From a virus, in IMG/VR virus record IMGVR_UViG_3300043446_005594, positions 1 through 20,377 of that record: a DNA stretch of 20,377 nt; one strand, given 5' to 3'. This document shows positions 16,801 to 20,377 of this stretch, in pieces. How positions within the stretch are numbered: position 1 is the stretch's first letter; the number at the start of each line of letters is the position of its first letter. The notes beneath the pieces are model-generated. The model ran no database searches, had not been told where the DNA came from, and was given only the letters and a program-made list of their open reading frames with translations. A program made the position numbers and the translations under genes.

Positions 16801-17215
16801 GTCTTTTAACTTTATTAAAAATAATATTGGTACAAGTTTTACAAACAATAATATTTTAGGAACATTTTCGTATAATAAAATTGGAAATAATTTTTACAGC
16901 AATACTATTGGAGATGGTTTTGGTTTTGGGTATAGCACAAGTCAAGGAAATAATATTGGAAATTATTTTTATAGTAACACAATTGGTGAGTATTTTTATA
17001 ATAATGTAATTGCCGATGGTTTCTATTCAAATATAGCCTCTGATTATTTTCAATTAAATAATGTGAAAACTTCAGTATCTAGTGTTGACTTCACACCCGC
17101 ATCTCATGTTTATGGGACTTACAATTGTGAAATATTTAAAAGACAAGATAGTAACAATAGACTATCGTACTATGATGGTGCTGACGTTATACAAATTGTG
17201 AATATTGACGCATAA
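13880..17215 (+). CDS. Large tail fibre / adhesin with two repeat arrays
   Basis: The 1111-residue protein is rich in Asn, Ser, Thr, Gly and Tyr, as in phage fibres. A short N-terminus is followed by eleven 15-residue repeats (29-193) of the type Y-G-x-V-V-x-G-x-x-N-T-A, like the YadA-type trimeric adhesin head. A linker (YLNIS..GVDVNGNVV) and Gly/Thr-rich beta repeats (about 240-300) come next. A large central region (about 300-810) includes a globular part starting SYESLTYMELKDMV. Then 26 nonapeptide repeats (810-1059) form a predicted Asn-rich beta-solenoid, and a 52-residue C-terminal segment follows (TYNCEIFKRQDSNNRLSYYDG). The likely role is receptor binding on the host surface, assembled as a trimer. 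It sits between terminase and portal genes rather than with other tail genes. No chaperone domain such as peptidase S74 is visible at the C-terminus. Confidence 0.85.
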   Translation: MAFVIIDDPVGGLSSTVRCGLYNTAGGSYSTVLSGQKNNASSTYGIVVGGYQNTATDSYGVVVGGKSNTAQMSNSLIVNGTSNDVTFAYGTVVNGSNNTSINNYSSVLNGSFNTASGVNSLIGNGIRNSSTNCNSFVGVGVYNTSSGRYSSIINGAYNTVNGNCSFISGGRSNTLTGTKSAIIGGSNIVGNNNDTVYVPYLNISFLQTGTSINNLGVDVNGNVVAGGAQPDVYITGGTIDYNTGDLTLNNNNSTSVVISGLQDIYATGGTFTTNTLTIENNNGTSFDVTGFTSGGGSYESLTYMELKDMVTGGTLTPGGYYLINDYQTCYDQPDFDYNGNTITTPETYHVSDIEQLLVFATSSESLSPTAYSLVYPNDKITYDYSFSVTEATTNPAKGRITERIDEYGNRTDYDHRSILFKRYRSYFSDGEITGRIIDMNNGNVTGLNTFFSGNLNVGDVIKIYSNSPKLYEVINIASDTNMQVVGFNYDNFSDSVGYVCDLMYSNSSPESGSLYYFNDVPSGEGIDDGGNDMYDGGNYLNTNLFSFIPYTHSRMSDPPVNNTSQASFGDFVFDGSIMNGDSYFNTGSNYFTNLYPGLFVMVAYDVAIDTFFIDGGLGADGGGVISDYSNTFSGYTAYGKLVSGAQDPSVNHIMIVNTIDSGITHTYSVNTDDDLDTLSNLSGVTKIHYLLFALAGGVEPTYNQINSVVESYLLTIDESNLNNTLSNLNSNYSAITSNLPANNFSYDSLDYKQNNITGDTGFYKEIPTFNFNGNTIINNNVGNYANTKDWNGNTFLLANNVFYDGDYLNNAFGDSCFNNTFWDDCTDNIVGSNFYNNYFDDDFDRNIIGSYFHDNYVTSNFQYNRIGDNFYNNTIEIGSFYRNNVGNDFRENIMTNDDFQNNEIGNQFNNNFVYGQFYKNDIGNGYNNNNIYGEFYSNFITNGYNNNNIYSQFHENVIGEYFENNNIGDPLSLGSFNFIKNNIGTSFTNNNILGTFSYNKIGNNFYSNTIGDGFGFGYSTSQGNNIGNYFYSNTIGEYFYNNVIADGFYSNIASDYFQLNNVKTSVSSVDFTPASHVYGTYNCEIFKRQDSNNRLSYYDGADVIQIVNIDA
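13964..14458 (+). repeat. Eleven 45-bp (15-residue) YadA-head-like repeats
   Basis: Eleven consecutive 15-residue units follow the pattern [Y/N]-[S/G]-x-[V/I]-[V/I]-x-G-x-x-N-[T/N]. They diverge at the base level but keep an exact 15-residue spacing. This left-handed beta-roll type repeat is typical of trimeric adhesin heads and phage fibres. Confidence 0.85.
16307..17056 (+). repeat. Twenty-six 27-bp (9-residue) Asn-rich solenoid repeats
   Basis: The 250 residues parse into 26 units of consensus N-x-I-G-x-x-F-x-x. Twenty-two are exactly 9 residues, two are 10, and two have 7-residue insertions (units 18 and 22). Ile and Phe/Tyr would point inward and Asn would ladder along a beta-solenoid. 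In the first half IG units alternate with non-IG units, so a coil may be 18 residues. Confidence 0.85.
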
Positions 17216-17269
17216 ATAAAGTAAAGACTGGAGTATTTAATTTTAGAGTTTTATAGTTAGATTTCAAAT

Positions 17270-19084
17270 ATGGAAGAAAATAAAAAATTAACGGTTTGGC
17301 AACGATTATCTAAAACTTTTGGACCTAATTCGTTGTTAGGTCAAGACATACCAACTTATCGATTTGATAAGAAAGAATTATTAAAAACTAGAGATAAAAA
17401 TCAATACGAAAAAGAATTACTCCAGTCTCAACAATCTTTATATTTGTCTAATCAGTGGGCAAAAATTGAAAGTAATTTATATACTCAAGCGATTTATTAC
17501 GAACCAACAAGATTGGCTTCTTTTTACGATTATGAATCTATGGAATTTACACCAGAGATTTCAACTGCTTTAGATATTTACGCTGAAGAATCGACAACAC
17601 CAAATGAAGATGGTCATGTTTTGTCAATCTATTCTGAATCAAAAAGAATAAAGGCCATATTGGCCGATTTATTTAACAACACATTAGATATTAATACAAA
17701 CTTACAGATGTGGATTCGAAACACTTGTAAGTATGGTGATAACTTTGTTTACATGAAGTTAGATCCGGAAAAAGGTATCATCGGAGCGGTTCAATTACCA
17801 AATATCGAAATTGAAAGATTAGAAAGAGGTATGAAACCAAAAACTCAAAACACTGAAGTAAAAACTGATGAGAAAGGGTTGAAGTTTAATTGGAAAGAAA
17901 AAAATATGGAGTTCAATAGCTGGGAAGTTGCACACTTTAGACTATTAGGTGATGATAGGAAACTTCCTTACGGAACATCAATGTTAGAAAAAGCTCGTCG
18001 TATTTGGAAACAATTAGTATTAGCAGAAGACGCAATGTTAATTTACCGTACATCAAGAGCCCCAGAAAGACGTGTATTTAAAGTTTTTGTTGGTAATATG
18101 GATGATAAGGATGTTGAAGCGTACGTACAAAGAGTTGCAAACAAATTTAAAAGAGATCAAATTGTTGATAATAAAACTGGAAATGTAGATTTGAGATTCA
18201 ATCAAATGGCAGTTGACCAAGATTACTTTATTCCTGTTCGTGATGCCGCTCAAACAATGCCAATTGAGACATTACCTGGTGGTACAAATCTATCTGAAAT
18301 TGCAGATATTGAATATATCCAAAAGAAACTTGTTACCGCATTACGTATACCAAAGGCGTATTTAGGTTTTGAAGAACCGGTTGGAGATGGTAAAAACTTA
18401 TCATTGTTGGATATTAGATTTGCAAGAACAATTAATAGAATTCAAAAAAATATTTTATCGGAACTTAATAAAATTGCAATAGTTCATTTATTCTTATTAG
18501 GATTCGAAGATGAATTACAAAACTTCACATTAGGATTAAACAATCCATCTAAACAGGCAGATTTATTAATGGTGGATGTTTGGAAAGAAAAAGTCTTATT
18601 ATACAAAGATTTAGTCTCTGAAATTCCTAACTCAATTGCACCGACATCAGCAACTTGGGCTAAAAAACATATTTTTGGATTCTCTGATGAAGATATTAAA
18701 CTTGACGTTCAAAGAATGAGAATGGAAAGAGCGGTAGCCGCTGAATTGGCAAACACCGCAACAATAATTTCACATACAGGTATGTTTGATCAAATTGACA
18801 AGTTATACAAGACTGTATCTGGAGCAACTGAAACAGCTCCTGCAGAAGGAGGTGAGGAAGGATTAGGAGGTCTTGGAGGACCGCCATCTCCACCATCAGG
18901 ACCACCATCTCCACCACCAGGACCACCACCAGGACCAGAACCGGGTGGACCAGCGGGAGGTCTTCCAGAAAATAAAATTAATTTAGAAAAATTGATTTTA
19001 GAATCTGAAGAGGATGATTTTTTCCAAAGAAATGTATCTATTGGGGAAATGGAAGAAGAATTGTTGCGAATATTGAAAGATTAA
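17270..19084 (+). CDS. Portal protein, T4 gp20-like
   Basis: The 604-residue protein would form the dodecameric ring at the head vertex that receives the packaging motor and later the tail. Recognisable portal features include the N-terminal helix and wing region MEFTPEISTALDIYAEES (about 87-104), RNTCKYGDNFVYMKLD, the RTSRAPERRVFKVFVGN strand segment, and a long crown/stem helix block (EIEYIQ-like residues through RIPKAYLGFEEPVGDGKNL, then DIRFARTINRIQKNILSEL). Length is close to T4 gp20 (524) plus an extra C-terminal Gly/Pro-rich linker (GGLGGPPSPPSGPPSPPPG) and an acidic helical tail ending EEELLRILKD. The linker is an unusual extension. The ATG at 17270 is the first in this frame after the fibre stop, with a 54-bp gap holding a TATTTAA. 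Confidence 0.9.
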   Translation: MEENKKLTVWQRLSKTFGPNSLLGQDIPTYRFDKKELLKTRDKNQYEKELLQSQQSLYLSNQWAKIESNLYTQAIYYEPTRLASFYDYESMEFTPEISTALDIYAEESTTPNEDGHVLSIYSESKRIKAILADLFNNTLDINTNLQMWIRNTCKYGDNFVYMKLDPEKGIIGAVQLPNIEIERLERGMKPKTQNTEVKTDEKGLKFNWKEKNMEFNSWEVAHFRLLGDDRKLPYGTSMLEKARRIWKQLVLAEDAMLIYRTSRAPERRVFKVFVGNMDDKDVEAYVQRVANKFKRDQIVDNKTGNVDLRFNQMAVDQDYFIPVRDAAQTMPIETLPGGTNLSEIADIEYIQKKLVTALRIPKAYLGFEEPVGDGKNLSLLDIRFARTINRIQKNILSELNKIAIVHLFLLGFEDELQNFTLGLNNPSKQADLLMVDVWKEKVLLYKDLVSEIPNSIAPTSATWAKKHIFGFSDEDIKLDVQRMRMERAVAAELANTATIISHTGMFDQIDKLYKTVSGATETAPAEGGEEGLGGLGGPPSPPSGPPSPPPGPPPGPEPGGPAGGLPENKINLEKLILESEEDDFFQRNVSIGEMEEELLRILKD

Positions 19085-19086
19085 TA

Positions 19087-19094
19087 TATTTATA
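19087..19094 (+). promoter_or_regulatory. TATTTATA motif before the 19108 gene
   Basis: TATTTATA lies in the 23-bp gap after the portal gene and ends 13 nt before the ATG at 19108. It is the same element and almost the same spacing as before terL. The gap is too short to rule out plain AT-richness. Confidence 0.3.
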
Positions 19095-19107
19095 AAATAA
19101 ATTAATT

Positions 19108-19824
19108 ATGAAATTCGGTCTTTTAAAAAGTAAAATAGAAAAATATTTGGTAGAGTCTTACATGAATAAAGACTTTAAAGATACATTGTTTGTTTTTAAC
19201 GAACTTGTTCTTAAAAATAAAAACATGTCAAAACTATTTTATTTGTATGACGAGTTATCCGCAAACAAATCTTTGAACGAATCTGTTGCCAACGATTACA
19301 TAAATGAATCTATTGTTATTTACGAAAATACAATTAACAAAATTTCAAAAAAACAACTTGACGAAATTAAATTGTGGGTTGGTCACGTTCAAACCAAAAA
19401 TGAATATACAGAAATAGATAATTTATTTTCTTCAAATATTTTAACATTAGAAAATAAAATTCAAAGTAGAAAAGTTATTTTAGAAAATTTAAAAAAATCA
19501 ACTGAAAAAGAAGATTTGGTTGAAAATGTAAGTTTAAATACCCTGGTTAAAGTGGCAAACAAAACTGTAAATAATTTTCTAAATGAATTAAATGAAACCA
19601 GTAAAAAATCTTTACTTAAAGTATTATCTGAAGATGATAATAAATTACAAAATAAGTATGAAATACTAAAAGAAACTGTTGTCGAAAAATTAGAAGATTT
19701 AAAATTAACAGAATCAGAGTCTGATGTGATAAAAAGAATCGACGAAACAATTCAAAAAGTTTCAAACGAAGAATACAATAAAATTGCATACTTCAAATTA
19801 TTTGAATTGAATAAAAATATTTAA
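19108..19824 (+). CDS. Unrecognised helical protein downstream of the portal
   Basis: The 238-residue protein is almost wholly helical and rich in Lys, Glu, Asn and Leu, with coiled-coil-like stretches (about 70-140 and 165-238). There is no signal peptide, catalytic motif or cysteine. In T4-like phages the gene after the portal often encodes a prohead core or protease, but the serine protease motif of gp21 is not visible, so at most a scaffold/core role can be suggested. Its stop overlaps by 3 bp the stop of the convergent bS21 gene, and no terminator hairpin separates them. Confidence 0.75.
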   Translation: MKFGLLKSKIEKYLVESYMNKDFKDTLFVFNELVLKNKNMSKLFYLYDELSANKSLNESVANDYINESIVIYENTINKISKKQLDEIKLWVGHVQTKNEYTEIDNLFSSNILTLENKIQSRKVILENLKKSTEKEDLVENVSLNTLVKVANKTVNNFLNELNETSKKSLLKVLSEDDNKLQNKYEILKETVVEKLEDLKLTESESDVIKRIDETIQKVSNEEYNKIAYFKLFELNKNI

Positions 19825-20006
19825 TTCTGATTGAATTTTTTCTGAACGTAAATTGCCTTTTTAGTTTCTTGTCTTTTAATAACAGATTTTTTTGTAAATT
19901 CTTTTCTGTCATTTAAAATAGAATTTTGTCTGGTCTTAATAACCTTACTTTTGAGTTCTTTAATCGCTCTTTCGATGTCGTTCTTTTTTACTTTTACAAT
20001 TAACAT
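19821..20006 (-). CDS. rpsU: Ribosomal protein bS21 homologue, Bacteroidetes type
   Basis: The 61-residue basic protein starts MLIVKVKKNDIERAIKELK and ends with SVIKRQETKKAIYVQKKF, closely matching Bacteroidetes bS21 in length and layout: an N-terminal beta/helix segment, a basic middle, and a C-terminal helix with Tyr53. bS21 sits on the 30S platform near the 3' end of 16S rRNA and the anti-Shine-Dalgarno. In Flavobacterium the equivalent tyrosine (recalled as Tyr54) is reported to help hide that sequence. A phage copy could replace the host protein in ribosomes during infection. The start at 20006 is chosen because an upstream in-frame ATG would add 23 unrelated residues. It is convergent with the helical protein and diverges from the 20094 gene. 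TAAATTTG on the minus strand (20042-20049) is a weak -7 candidate without a clear -33. Confidence 0.88.
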   Translation of the reverse strand: MLIVKVKKNDIERAIKELKSKVIKTRQNSILNDRKEFTKKSVIKRQETKKAIYVQKKFNQN

Positions 20007-20093
20007 ATTGATTTTTGATGTTTTATATTTGATATATACTTCAAATTTATGTAATATTTCTAAAAATAAACGCATTTACTATGAAAAATTTTT

Positions 20094-20377
20094 ATGAAAA
20101 AGGGCAAAACCTCAAAAATCAATGGTTTTAGATCATCAAAAGTATCTTATGGAACCGTAGACTCCAAAGAATTTAAATCTTTATACTTAAACATCCAAAC
20201 CTGGGTAGAACCAAAAAAAGAAGTCGATAACTGGCAAAGATTAGTATTAAACACAAATCGATCAATTAAACATTCTGTTTATAACAATGTTGATAAAACC
20301 TTATTTGATGACAAGTTCATAGTAGATATGGACTTAAGAACAAGTGGTTTACAACTAAAAAAGAAATCTTTTATGAA
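20094..20377 (+). CDS. Unrecognised protein, 3'-truncated by the window edge
   Basis: The frame is open from ATG 20094 to the window end (94 codons visible). The sequence begins with a basic stretch (MKKGKTSKINGFRSSK), then a likely globular region (EFKSLYLNIQTWVEPKKE, DNWQRLVLNTNRSIKHSVY, DDKFIVDMDLRTSGLQL). An upstream ATG at 20081 is in another frame and stops after 16 codons. The basic N-terminus hints at nucleic-acid or structural contact but I recognise no family. The 87-bp gap to the divergent bS21 gene contains TATATTTG (20024-20031), a -7-like match with no well-spaced -33. Confidence 0.75.
   Translation, partial: MKKGKTSKINGFRSSKVSYGTVDSKEFKSLYLNIQTWVEPKKEVDNWQRLVLNTNRSIKHSVYNNVDKTLFDDKFIVDMDLRTSGLQLKKKSFM

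Noticed and set aside
20007-20075. Upstream ATG adding 23 residues to bS21
   Set aside because: The extension has no resemblance to bS21 and crosses the likely promoter region; MLIVKV is the standard N-terminus.
20081-20131. 16-codon frame from the ATG at 20081
   Set aside because: It stops quickly and overlaps the longer open frame starting at 20094.

Overview
The window looks like a piece of a tailed-phage genome (T4-like myovirus type) that infects a member of the Bacteroidetes/Flavobacteriia, probably an uncultivated one. Three things support this. A T4 gp17-like large terminase and a T4 gp20-like portal mark it as a contractile-tailed, headful-type phage. The DNA is strongly AT-rich with densely packed genes. 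Start codons are preceded by A-rich leaders with no Shine-Dalgarno motif, and both the DnaK and the bS21 homologue read like Bacteroidetes proteins; both points fit such a host. No tRNA, rRNA, CRISPR array, integrase or insertion sequence was seen.

Layout. Positions 1-1763 hold the 3' part of an unrecognised gene and a small co-catalytic zinc metallopeptidase, closed by a bidirectional terminator. Positions 1776-6228 form a proteostasis island. A ClpC-type double-AAA+ unfoldase lies on the minus strand and faces away from a small UVR-motif protein and a full-length DnaK on the plus strand. The divergent intergenic region between them carries a near-perfect 21-bp palindrome, and a strong terminator follows dnaK. 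Positions 6309-7316 encode a KTSC-domain protein and a nucleotidyltransferase-fold protein. Positions 7393-11716 hold four or five tightly packed, mostly acidic or low-complexity unknown proteins. Two adjacent frames here (7393-7764 and 7752/7824-8927) look like one gene split by a -1 frame change at an A9 run. After a terminator at about 11738 comes the morphogenesis block: large terminase, a Pro/Thr-rich small protein, a 1111-residue tail fibre/adhesin with two repeat arrays, the portal, and a helical protein. The right end holds a minus-strand bS21 ribosomal protein homologue and the start of an unrecognised plus-strand gene that runs off the window.

How it fits together. The right half packages DNA (terminase plus portal) and makes a host-recognition fibre. 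The left half appears to carry tools for managing host and phage protein quality: an unfoldase with a predicted ClpP-docking tripeptide, a candidate UVR adaptor, an Hsp70, and a metallopeptidase. At the right end a ribosomal protein could alter host translation. The most notable features are the ClpC/UVR/DnaK module, the phage bS21 with a conserved tyrosine equivalent to the residue reported to contact the anti-Shine-Dalgarno, the A9 frameshift, and a 26-copy nonapeptide Asn-rich solenoid in the fibre. Functions are inferred from motifs read by eye; no database search was run.
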